DNA from: Loktanella sp. 3ANDIMAR09
Lineage (GTDB): Bacteria > Pseudomonadota > Alphaproteobacteria > Rhodobacterales > Rhodobacteraceae
Direction: 5' to 3'
Length of the DNA: 64,000 nt
NCBI RefSeq assembly: GCF_001420005.1
Contig: NZ_LJAK01000010.1
Span: 1-64,000 of the forward strand
The stretch's first letter is position 1. Each line of letters begins with the position of its first letter. The translations under genes were made by a program, and so were the position numbers. Positions 48,468 through 57,064 of this stretch are shown here, one piece after another. The notes below the pieces were generated by a model. The model made no database searches. It was given only the letters and a program-made list of their open reading frames with translations, and was not told the origin of the DNA.

Positions 48468-51196
48468 ACGCCGTTGAAATCGAACAAGCCGTTTCCGAAC
48501 TCGCCGAGCAGCCTTTTGACGCGGCCGAGTTTCCCTATGCCTTCCTCATGGCCTTCGGCAACAAGGACACCACCATCAAGCGCCTGCGTACCGGCGCGTC
48601 GAACAAGTCCGATATCGGCGGCATTCTGCAGACCAACAACATCCATCTTGCGACCTGCGCCCCGGGAGACATCGCGGCGACCCTGACCGCCCTTCGTGAT
48701 AGCCCCGCCACCACTCGTGCCAAGGCGAAGTTCATCCTCGCCACCGATGGCATCGACCTCGAAGCCGAGGATATCACCACCGGCGAAACCATCGCCTGCC
48801 GCTACACCGATTTCCCCGACCATTTCGGCTTCTTCCTGCCGCTCGCTGGCATCTCCACCGTCAAGCAGATCCGAGAGAGCGCCTTTGACATCCGCGCGAC
48901 CAGCCGCCTCAACCGGCTCTATGTCGAACTGATCAAGGACAACCCCGACTGGGGCAGCGCCGAAAAACGCCATGACATGAACCACTTTATGGCGCGGTTG
49001 ATCTTCTGCTTCTTCGCCGAAGACACCGATATCTTCGTCAGCGACAACCTGTTCACCGCCACCATCGACCAGATGGCCAACCGCGACGGCTCGAACACGC
49101 ACGAGGTCATCGGCGAAATCTTCCGTGCGATGAACACCGCCATCCCCAAACGGGCCGAGGCCAAGCTGCCCCGCTGGGCCGACACCTTTCCCTATGTGAA
49201 CGGTGGCCTCTTCTCGGGCAGCACCGATGTGCCGCGCTTTTCCAAGATCGCGCAGCGCTACCTGTCGCATATCGGCAGCCTCGACTGGACTCAGATCAAC
49301 CCCGACATTTTCGGCTCCATGATCCAGGCCGTCGCGGATGAGGAGGAACGCTCGGTCCTCGGCATGCACTACACCTCGGTGCCGAACATCCTGAAGGTGT
49401 TGAACCCGCTCTTCCTCGATGATCTGCGCACGGAACTGGAAGCTGCGGGCGACAACGCGCGCAAGCTGGCCAATCTGCGCGCCCGGATGGCCAAGATCCG
49501 CGTTTTCGATCCCGCCTGCGGGTCGGGCAACTTCCTTGTCATCGCCTACAAGGAAATGCGCGCACTGGAGTATGAGATCAACAAGCGCCGGGGCGAGCCG
49601 CAGCGCCGCACCGACATTCCCCTGACCAACTATCGCGGGATCGAGCTGCGCGACTTCTCGGCCGAGATCGCGCGGCTGGCGCTGATCATCGCGGAATACC
49701 AATGCGACGTGACCTATCGCGGCCAGAAAGAAGCGCTGGCCGAGTTCCTGCCGCTGGACGCGCAGAACTGGATCACCTGTGGCAACGCCCTGCGGCTGGA
49801 TTGGCTGTCGGTCTGCCCGCCCACGGGGACGGGGGTGAAGTTTCAGGCCGATGACCTGTTCATGCAGCCAGCGGATCAGGCGCAGATCGACTTCGCGAAC
49901 GAAGGGGGCGAGACCTATATTTGCGGGAACCCGCCCTATCTGGGCAGCCAGTGGCGAACAACAGAACAACAGGAAGACATGGAGCGAGTTTTTGCACCTA
50001 TTGCAAAGACCTATCGTGACTTAGACTATGTCGCCTGCTGGTTCGCAAAAGCAGTCCAGTATGGTAAATTCGTTGACTGCAAATCCGCCTTTGTGGCAAC
50101 GAAATCGGTCTGCCAAGGCATCCAAGTGGCGATGCTATGGCCATTCATTTTTTCGAGTGGAGCGGAGATCTTCTTCGCTCATCGACCATTCACTTGGCAG
50201 AACCTCGCGAAAGCAAACGCAGGCGTGACAGTTGTAATCGTTGGGCTTTCATTTGCCGTATCAGAGCGAAAACGTCTTTTCGACGCAGAAAATGAGATGA
50301 GCGTGCCAAATATTGGCCCTTACCTCATTCCTATGGCAAACACGATCGTCGCAAAATCGTCGCACTCTTTGAATGACCTCCCTGAAATGGACTATGGCAA
50401 CAAGCCTTCAGATGGTGGTGAGCTCATTTTAAGCAGAGAAGATGTGCAAGTACTTCTTGAGGATTTTCCGGAGGCTTCAGTACTTGTGAAGAAATACGTT
50501 GGTGCTCAGGAGTTTACCAAATCAAGTCATAGATATTGCTTATGGATTGAGAACGACCAAGTTGCACTTGCTAAGGCAATTCCTCCTATCCAGCGAAGAC
50601 TAGATTCCGTCCGAGAAATCCGCTTAAGTAGTAAAGGGCTACAGTCGCAGAGCAACGCTGATACACCACATCGTTTTGTGTATGCGCCCCACAGGCAGGG
50701 TAAAGCGCTAATCGTACCATCGATCACGTCGTCCAATAGAGAATACTTGCCGTGCGGTTTCATCGACGACTCAACTGTCGCATCTAACAAATGCGCAGTT
50801 GTGTACGACGCGGAGCCCTGGCTCTTGGGGATAGTGGCCAGCTCACTACATCTACAATGGATTGCTAGTGTTTGCGTTAGAATGAGGAACGATTTCAGCT
50901 ATTCCAACACTCTCGGCTGGAATACCTTTCCCGTCCCGAAACTGACCGAAAAGAACCGCGCCGACCTGACAGCGGCAGCGGAAGGCATCCTTCTGGCCCG
51001 CGAGGCGCATTTCCCAGCCACCATCGCCGACCTCTACGACCCCGAAAAAATGCCCGCCAATCTCCGCGCCGCCCATGACCACAACGACGAGGTGCTGGAA
51101 CGCATCTACATCGGCCGCCGCTTCCGCAACGACACCGAACGGCTGGAAAAACTGTTCGAGATGTATACGCGGATGACGACGAAGGTGAGCGCATGA
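48464..51196 (+). CDS. MmeI-like DNA adenine methyltransferase
   Basis: A 910-residue methyltransferase. The N-terminal and helical-spacer regions (1-340) follow the MmeI-like layout. The SAM-binding motif is VFDPACGSGNFLVI (about 347) and the catalytic motif CGNPPYLG (about 490); a target-recognition region and a short C-terminal domain follow. I see no D...ExK nuclease motif in the N-terminal domain, where MmeI carries one, so this looks like a methylase without its own nuclease. The segment from about 49960 to 50925 is clearly more AT-rich than the rest, as if the target-recognition part had been swapped. Start and stop both overlap neighbours (ATGA). Confidence 0.88.
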   Translation: MNAVEIEQAVSELAEQPFDAAEFPYAFLMAFGNKDTTIKRLRTGASNKSDIGGILQTNNIHLATCAPGDIAATLTALRDSPATTRAKAKFILATDGIDLEAEDITTGETIACRYTDFPDHFGFFLPLAGISTVKQIRESAFDIRATSRLNRLYVELIKDNPDWGSAEKRHDMNHFMARLIFCFFAEDTDIFVSDNLFTATIDQMANRDGSNTHEVIGEIFRAMNTAIPKRAEAKLPRWADTFPYVNGGLFSGSTDVPRFSKIAQRYLSHIGSLDWTQINPDIFGSMIQAVADEEERSVLGMHYTSVPNILKVLNPLFLDDLRTELEAAGDNARKLANLRARMAKIRVFDPACGSGNFLVIAYKEMRALEYEINKRRGEPQRRTDIPLTNYRGIELRDFSAEIARLALIIAEYQCDVTYRGQKEALAEFLPLDAQNWITCGNALRLDWLSVCPPTGTGVKFQADDLFMQPADQAQIDFANEGGETYICGNPPYLGSQWRTTEQQEDMERVFAPIAKTYRDLDYVACWFAKAVQYGKFVDCKSAFVATKSVCQGIQVAMLWPFIFSSGAEIFFAHRPFTWQNLAKANAGVTVVIVGLSFAVSERKRLFDAENEMSVPNIGPYLIPMANTIVAKSSHSLNDLPEMDYGNKPSDGGELILSREDVQVLLEDFPEASVLVKKYVGAQEFTKSSHRYCLWIENDQVALAKAIPPIQRRLDSVREIRLSSKGLQSQSNADTPHRFVYAPHRQGKALIVPSITSSNREYLPCGFIDDSTVASNKCAVVYDAEPWLLGIVASSLHLQWIASVCVRMRNDFSYSNTLGWNTFPVPKLTEKNRADLTAAAEGILLAREAHFPATIADLYDPEKMPANLRAAHDHNDEVLERIYIGRRFRNDTERLEKLFEMYTRMTTKVSA

Positions 51197-51720
51197 GCGG
51201 TCACCTCGCAGATCAGAAGCTGTTCGAGGAAATAGACGAGCGCTGGCAGCGCGCCGACGAATGGTCTTTCCCGAAGTCCATTTCGATAGGTTGGCCGATA
51301 GATGGAACACCCAAGGCCGAGGATTTCCGGCGCGTCAGTATCCAGTATTATCAGGCGTCGCGATCCATCTGCGAAATGGTGTCTGGCAACAAGATCGAGG
51401 ATTACGTTGCCAGTTATCCGGTCATCTACTTGTTTCGGCACTCAGTTGAACTGGCGTTGAAAGCGGTTGCCCTGCATCAGACTGGATCAAGCAAAGGCGG
51501 ACATGACCTCGCGACGCTTGCTGGTATGATCAAAGGGCTGCCAGAATGGGCGAAAGCCTGGATTGCCGAACTGCACCGATTGGACAAGAGGTCGACCGGG
51601 TTGCGTTACCCAGATACGGACGTTGCATTTTTTGAGGCGGGCTCACTGCTTTCTGACTGGCTGGAAAAGACTGAGAGGCTTCATTCGGCTTTGCTCGGGA
51701 TGAGCCAGACCCGAATTTGA
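51193..51720 (+). CDS. HEPN-like accessory protein
   Basis: A 175-residue helical protein. The central stretch YPVIYLFRHSVELALKAVAL resembles the FRHxxELxLKA motif of a HEPN-type family; GGHDLATLAGMI follows. I do not see a canonical RxxxxH nuclease site, so ribonuclease activity is uncertain. Its start overlaps the methyltransferase stop (ATGA), so it is made together with it. It could be a partner, an adaptor or a growth-arrest factor. Confidence 0.6.
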   Translation: MSGHLADQKLFEEIDERWQRADEWSFPKSISIGWPIDGTPKAEDFRRVSIQYYQASRSICEMVSGNKIEDYVASYPVIYLFRHSVELALKAVALHQTGSSKGGHDLATLAGMIKGLPEWAKAWIAELHRLDKRSTGLRYPDTDVAFFEAGSLLSDWLEKTERLHSALLGMSQTRI

Positions 51721-51733
51721 TGAAAGTGATTGT

Positions 51734-51871
51734 ATGACCAAAGGTATCCCCTCCGTCTCCGTCAAATACGCCGCCCACGGCAGTTCGACCAAGTCGAACG
51801 AGCTGGTTATGCACGCGATGCAGGAACGCGCCTATGAGAAGCACCGGTCGGGCGTGATGGTCAGAAAGTGA
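51734..51871 (+). pseudogene. Truncated 5' copy of the helicase gene
   Basis: A 45-codon ORF with the product MTKGIPSVSVKYAAHGSST (first 19 residues). Over its first 36 residues it matches the start of the full helicase at 53527 at 27 positions, then diverges and stops before the ATP-binding motif. It keeps the position expected for the helicase gene, right after the HEPN-like gene. It looks like the remnant of an original helicase displaced by the following AlbA-like gene and a divergent helicase copy. Confidence 0.75.
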
Positions 51872-51878
51872 ACATACA

Positions 51879-53351
51879 ATGACCCTTGACCCTGTCATGA
51901 GCGCGGAACGCACCCGCAGGCTGGTCGACGATCTGCGTGCCAAACCAGCGGAAACCACATGGATCGAGTTCAAGGAAAACAATGCCGACGGGCCGTTGAT
52001 CGGCAAGCTGATCTCTGCCTTGTCCAATGCTGCACGGCTGGCAGATCAGCACTATGCCTATGTGGTCTGGGGGGTGCGCGACGGCGATCATGCGGCTGTC
52101 GGCACGAGTTTCGAGCCGACCGTGAAAAAGGAGAAGGGGCAGCCGCTCGAACTGTGGGTGGCCAACCACCTCCAGCCGGGCATCGAGTTCCGGTTCGAAG
52201 AGGTCGATCATGACGGGCAGCGCCTGATCCTGCTGACTATCCCCGCCGCCGCAACCGCTCCGGTAGAGTTTGACCGGACCGCCTATTTGCGCATCGGCAG
52301 TGCCACGCCGCGCCTGTCCGACCATCCGGAACGCCTGCGTGCCCTCTGGGCCAAGTTGCAGCCCTACGCTTGGGAGACAGGGATAGCGGCCCAGTTCCTG
52401 ACCGGTGACGATGTTCTTGAGCGGCTGAATTACGCCAACTACTTCGATCTTACGGGCCAGCCCTTGCCGGATAACAGGCAGGGGATCTTCGACAGGCTAT
52501 TGGCGGATCGCCTGATCCAGAAAGATATAAGCGATCGTTGGAACATCACCAATCTAGGTGCAATCCTGTATGCCAAGAAACTTGCCGATTTCGGCCCCTC
52601 TGTGGAGCGCAAAGGCGTCCGTTTCGTGGCCTATGCCGGCACCGGACGTGCAGATGACGTGAGTCACCGCCAGGATGGCCAGCGCGGCTATGCAGCGGGT
52701 TTTCAGGGTTTGGTGGACTATATCGACGGTCTTCTGCCCCGCAACGAACTGATTGGTAAAGCGTTCCGCGAGGAGCGACCGCTTTACCCGTCGATAGCGA
52801 TCCGCGAATTGATCGCCAACGCATTGATCCACCAAGACATGACAATCACCGGCGCAGGACCACTCATCGAGTTGTTCAGTGATCGAATGGAGATCACGAA
52901 CCCGGGCGCCCCCTTGGTTAGCCCCGACCGGTTTTTGGACTCGCCGCCGCGTTCCCGAAATGAAGCCCTTGCGTCGTTGATGCGGCGGATGAAACTTTGC
53001 GAAGAACAAGGCACCGGCATCGACAAGGTGATCTCGGCGGTTGAGCTACACCAGTTGCCACCACCGGATTTCCGCATGGAGGGAGACGCCGTGCGCGTGG
53101 TTCTGTTTGCACCACGCCGATTTGCGGACATGACACCGGAAGAAGCCGTGCGAGCGTGTTACCAACATGCCGCGCTCAAATACGTAGGCGGTCAAAAGAT
53201 GACGAACGCGACACTTCGGGAGCGGCTTGGCATCGACGACCAGAACGCTGCGCAGGCATCGCGGGTTATTCGCGCAACGCTGGATGCTGATCTGATCCGT
53301 CCTGCGGATGCTGAACGCCCTCGGGCCGGATATGTCCCCTCATGGGCGTGA
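51879..53351 (+). CDS. AlbA/Schlafen-like ATP-binding protein
   Basis: A 490-residue protein. An N-terminal AlbA_2/Schlafen-type domain (TWIEFKENNADGPLIGKLISA, about 26-140), a middle winged region and a GHKL-like ATP-binding part (AIRELIANALIHQDMTITG, then RMEITNPGAPL, about 306-350) with EEQGTGIDKV follow, then a C-terminal HTH-like region. Such proteins are annotated as RecG-like or transcriptional regulators and occur in defence islands. It sits between the helicase stub and the full helicase and may have been inserted there. Confidence 0.8.
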   Translation: MTLDPVMSAERTRRLVDDLRAKPAETTWIEFKENNADGPLIGKLISALSNAARLADQHYAYVVWGVRDGDHAAVGTSFEPTVKKEKGQPLELWVANHLQPGIEFRFEEVDHDGQRLILLTIPAAATAPVEFDRTAYLRIGSATPRLSDHPERLRALWAKLQPYAWETGIAAQFLTGDDVLERLNYANYFDLTGQPLPDNRQGIFDRLLADRLIQKDISDRWNITNLGAILYAKKLADFGPSVERKGVRFVAYAGTGRADDVSHRQDGQRGYAAGFQGLVDYIDGLLPRNELIGKAFREERPLYPSIAIRELIANALIHQDMTITGAGPLIELFSDRMEITNPGAPLVSPDRFLDSPPRSRNEALASLMRRMKLCEEQGTGIDKVISAVELHQLPPPDFRMEGDAVRVVLFAPRRFADMTPEEAVRACYQHAALKYVGGQKMTNATLRERLGIDDQNAAQASRVIRATLDADLIRPADAERPRAGYVPSWA

Positions 53352-53363
53352 CGGGGACAACAT

Positions 53364-53480
53364 TTGATCGGGTTTTGATTGTGCGTATGTGGGCTAGAGG
53401 GCGTAAGTTGGAAAATACATATAAATCATACTGTTACGATAGGCAGGGTGCGGTATCGCTACTTGATCGGGTTTTGATTG
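53364..53480. repeat. Pair of 18-bp direct repeats before the helicase
   Basis: The sequence TTGATCGGGTTTTGATTG occurs at 53364-53381 and 53463-53480, perfectly conserved, with 81 bases between. The pair lies in the 175-base gap between the AlbA-like gene and the helicase, whose start is at 53527. It may mark a recombination joint or be a pair of operator sites. Confidence 0.7.
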
Positions 53481-53526
53481 CCTGCCCCAAAGCGAATGAT
53501 TCCGCGCCCCTCAGAAGGAAAACATC

Positions 53527-55575
53527 ATGACACAGCAGGTTCCTTCCGTCTCTGTCAATTACGCGGCCAATGGAAGCTCGACCAAATCGAACGAGCTTGG
53601 CATGCGCGAAATGCAGGAGGGTGCCTATGAGAAGCGGGGCGAGCAATACCTGCTGATCAAGTCGCCCCCGGCCTCGGGCAAGAGCCGCGCGCTGATGTTC
53701 ATCGCGCTCGACAAGCTGCACAATCAGGGCCTGCGCCAGGCCATCGTCGTGGTGCCGGAAAAATCCATCGGGTCCAGCTTCAACGACGAGCCGCTGAGCA
53801 AGTACGGCTTCTGGGCAGATTGGACCGTGCAACCGCGATGGAACCTATGCAACGCTCCCGGCGGGGATGACGGCAAGGTCGGCGCTGTCGGCAAGTTTCT
53901 GGCGAGCGACGACAAGATTCTGGTCTGCACCCACGCGACCTTTCGGTTCGCCGTGGACAAGTTCGGGATTGAAGCGTTTGATGATCGGCTCATCGCGGTA
54001 GACGAGTTTCACCACGTCTCTGCCAACCCTGATAACAAGCTGGGCACGCATCTGGGCGCACTGGTCGCGCGCGACAAGGTGCATCTGGTTGCGATGACCG
54101 GGTCCTATTTCCGCGGCGATGCCGAAGCCGTTCTGTCGCCCGAAGATGAGGCAAAGTTCGATACCTTCACCTATACCTACTATCAGCAGTTGAATGGTTA
54201 CAAATACCTCAAGACGCTCAACATCGGGTATTTCTTCTATTCCGGGTCCTATGCGGACGACATCCTCAAGGTTCTGGATCCGACCGAGAAGACAATCCTT
54301 CACATCCCGAACGTGAACTCGCGCGAAAGCACCAAGGACAAGCATCGCGAGGTCGAGCATATCATTGACGCCCTGGGCGATTGGCAGGGAGCGGATCCCA
54401 TCACAGGCTTTCAGCTGGTCAAGACGCCCGACGAGCGAGTCTTACGCATCGCCGATCTGGTGGACGACGAGCCATCCAAGCGTGACAAGGTTTCCGCCGC
54501 GCTGAAAGACTCCACGCAGAAGAACAACCGCGATCATGTCGACATCATCATTGCCCTGGGTATGGCGAAAGAAGGGTTCGATTGGATCTGGTGCGAACAC
54601 GCCCTGACGGTGGGCTATCGTGCCAGCCTGACGGAGATCGTGCAGATCATCGGCCGCGCCACCCGCGATGCCGAGGGCAAGACCCGAGCGCGGTTCACCA
54701 ACCTTATCGCGGAGCCCGACGCCGCGGCCGAAGCTGTGACCGAGGCAGTCAACGATACACTGAAGGCGATCGCTGCAAGCCTGCTGATGGAGCAGGTGCT
54801 GGCCCCACGTTTCAACTTCACGCCCAAGACCGTGAAAAGTGGCCCTGTCGAAGGGTTCGATTACGGCGAGGGCGGCTATGACCCCAACAAAGAGAACGTT
54901 GGCTTCAGCGAGGCCAGCGGACAGTTCCAGATCGAAATCAAAGGCCTGGTCGAACCCAAGAGCAAGGAAGCCAAGCGCATCTGCCAAGAGGACCTCAATG
55001 AGGTGATCACAGCTTTCGTTCAGGACAAGACTACGATCGAACGGGGTCTCTTCGACGAAGAGCTGGTGCCGGAGGAACTGACGCAGGTTCGCATGGGCAA
55101 GATTGTCGGTGCCAGGTTCCCAGAGCTAGATGCAGAGGATCAGGAAGCGGTGCGCCAACACGCAGTTGCTGCGCTGAACCTGACCCAAAAGGCGAAAGAG
55201 ATCGCGCTGTCGAACCGCGATGACACAGAAACAACCGGCAATACCGCCTTGATCGACGGGGTGCGCAAATTCGCAATGGACGTGCGCGAACTCGACATCG
55301 ATCTGATTGATCGCATCAATCCGTTCGGCGAAGCCTACTCGATTCTGGCAAAGACGATGAGCGAGGAAAGCCTTCGGCAGGTTCAGGCCGTCATCTCGGC
55401 GAAAAAGGTGCAACTGTCACCGGACGAGGCGCGAGATCTGGCGAAACGCGCCGTCAAGTTCAAGCAGGAGCGGGGCCGTCTGCCTTCCATCACATCGCCT
55501 GATCCGTGGGAGAAGAAAATGGCCGAAGGCGTCGCCTATCTCGCGCGCATGAAGCAGGAGGCTACCAATGGCTAA
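53527..55575 (+). CDS. SF2 DEAD/DEAH-type helicase
   Basis: A 682-residue helicase: Walker A SPPASGKS (residues 46-53), VVVPEKSIG, CTHATFRF, the DExH box VDEFHHVSA (about 158) and the C-terminal motif VI-like QIIGRATRD (about 375), followed by a long helical tail. It resembles the translocation subunit of type III-like restriction or related defence systems. The last codons overlap the GIY-YIG gene by eight bases. The N-terminal 36 residues are duplicated upstream in the 51734 stub. Confidence 0.85.
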   Translation: MTQQVPSVSVNYAANGSSTKSNELGMREMQEGAYEKRGEQYLLIKSPPASGKSRALMFIALDKLHNQGLRQAIVVVPEKSIGSSFNDEPLSKYGFWADWTVQPRWNLCNAPGGDDGKVGAVGKFLASDDKILVCTHATFRFAVDKFGIEAFDDRLIAVDEFHHVSANPDNKLGTHLGALVARDKVHLVAMTGSYFRGDAEAVLSPEDEAKFDTFTYTYYQQLNGYKYLKTLNIGYFFYSGSYADDILKVLDPTEKTILHIPNVNSRESTKDKHREVEHIIDALGDWQGADPITGFQLVKTPDERVLRIADLVDDEPSKRDKVSAALKDSTQKNNRDHVDIIIALGMAKEGFDWIWCEHALTVGYRASLTEIVQIIGRATRDAEGKTRARFTNLIAEPDAAAEAVTEAVNDTLKAIAASLLMEQVLAPRFNFTPKTVKSGPVEGFDYGEGGYDPNKENVGFSEASGQFQIEIKGLVEPKSKEAKRICQEDLNEVITAFVQDKTTIERGLFDEELVPEELTQVRMGKIVGARFPELDAEDQEAVRQHAVAALNLTQKAKEIALSNRDDTETTGNTALIDGVRKFAMDVRELDIDLIDRINPFGEAYSILAKTMSEESLRQVQAVISAKKVQLSPDEARDLAKRAVKFKQERGRLPSITSPDPWEKKMAEGVAYLARMKQEATNG

Positions 55576-56773
55576 GGGTTTCACCGACGAAGACGACGCC
55601 CTCCTTGCTGAGCTTGGCGTCGAGGTCGAGGTCAAGAAGCAGCTCAGCCGCACACCACGCGAAGAACGCATCATCGCAGGTTTTGAGGAAATCTTGCGAT
55701 TTGCAGATGAGCATGGCCGGCCTCCCCAGCACGGGGAGGATCGTGATATCTTTGAACGCCTCTACGCCGTGCGTCTTGATCAGATCCGCGACTTGCAGGA
55801 ATGCCGCGACCTCCTTGCCCCACTCGACGAGCAGGGCCTCCTAGCAAACACTCCTGCGCCCTCAGCATCAGACTCCGATGACCTCGATGACGATGCCCTC
55901 CTCGCCGAACTGGGCGTGGAAGTTGCTAAATCACCTCTCACGGAATTGAAGCATGTCCGGTCAACAGCCGAGAAAAAGGCCGCCGATGAAGTCGCAAACC
56001 GCGAGAAATGCAAGGATTTCGCGACGTTCAAACCCTTGTTCGAGCAGGTCCAGAAAGAACTGGATAGCGGCTTGCGCGAAACTCGCCCGTTCGAGATGAA
56101 AGCCGAGATCGAGAAGGGACGCTTCTTCATCGTCAGCGGTCAAAAGGCCTATGTCGCCGACAAGGGCGAGACCATCACCAACGAGCAAGGTCGCACGGAT
56201 GCGCGTCTGCGGGTGATTTTCGACAACGGGACCGAGAGCAACATGCTGATGCGCTCGCTTCAGCGCGCGTTGAACAAGGACGACGCCGGACGGCGGATCA
56301 CCGATCCTTCGGCAGGGCCACTTTTTTCCGATCAGACACTCGACGGTGATGAGGCGAGCGGGATCATTTATGTTCTTCGCAGCAAATCCGATCATCCACT
56401 CGTCACGGCAAACCGGGAACTCGTGCATAAGATCGGCGTCACCAATATGAGCGTTAATAAGCGGATTGCTGGCGCGCACTTACAGCCGACGTTTCTGATG
56501 GCGAACGTCGAGGTGGTTGCGACTTATGAACTCTACAACATCAACCGAACAAAACTGGAGAACCTGATCCATCGCATTTTCGAACCCGCACGGCTCGAGA
56601 TCGAAATCATGGATCGCTTTGGAAGGCCTGTGGTCCCACGAGAATGGTTCCTCGTACCCATCTTCGTCATCAACGACGCTGTTGAAAAGATCAGGGATGG
56701 CACAATAACGAGCTATCGCTATGATCCCCGCGCTGCCGAACTCAAACGGATTTCGGGGGAGATGCCGCAATAG
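55568..56773 (+). CDS. GIY-YIG nuclease (T5orf172-like) with a tandem N-terminal repeat
   Basis: A 401-residue protein. The C-terminal GIY-YIG domain has GIIYVL (265-270), KIGVT (288-292), R299 and the catalytic Glu E331 (LENLIH), in the T5orf172 style. The N-terminal part carries the block DDALLAELGVEV twice (residues 9-20 and 108-119). As the partner of the helicase it is the likely DNA-cutting subunit of the island. The overlap of eight bases with the helicase stop argues for a complex. Confidence 0.85.
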   Translation: MAKGFTDEDDALLAELGVEVEVKKQLSRTPREERIIAGFEEILRFADEHGRPPQHGEDRDIFERLYAVRLDQIRDLQECRDLLAPLDEQGLLANTPAPSASDSDDLDDDALLAELGVEVAKSPLTELKHVRSTAEKKAADEVANREKCKDFATFKPLFEQVQKELDSGLRETRPFEMKAEIEKGRFFIVSGQKAYVADKGETITNEQGRTDARLRVIFDNGTESNMLMRSLQRALNKDDAGRRITDPSAGPLFSDQTLDGDEASGIIYVLRSKSDHPLVTANRELVHKIGVTNMSVNKRIAGAHLQPTFLMANVEVVATYELYNINRTKLENLIHRIFEPARLEIEIMDRFGRPVVPREWFLVPIFVINDAVEKIRDGTITSYRYDPRAAELKRISGEMPQ

Positions 56774-57064
56774 ATGCTGCGTGACACTCTATGGCACCTC
56801 GACCAGCGGGATGCATGGATCGGAGAAGGATTGCGCTTGAACTCGCGGAATATGGTCGAGCGCCATCACGTTCACCGGCACCCCAGCGTACCGCCAATCT
56901 TCTATCTTGCGCCTTTTGTTTTCTAACAAGAGTCGCAGTCGGGGGTAGCGCGCACCCGCGTACATGATAGATTCGCATAATGAAGTTTATGTTAAATAGT
57001 TGCACAGATTTTCTAGTTGCTGGGAGGTGTCGTTAATTAATCCCTGCTTACGATTTAACAACGG
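56774..57064. other. Intergenic region between the defence island and ccm genes
   Basis: About 290 bases, noticeably more AT-rich near 56970-57060 than its flanks. No supported gene, hairpin terminator or repeat stands out. It separates convergent transcription units and probably marks a boundary between accessory modules. Confidence 0.4.

Noticed and set aside
48299-49969. 556-residue minus-strand ORF opposite fitB and the methyltransferase
   Set aside because: A shadow of two well-supported genes; no domain and no ribosome binding site.
53364-53480. Possible CRISPR array
   Set aside because: Only two repeat copies with one 81-base gap and no cas genes nearby. They are recorded as a direct-repeat pair instead.
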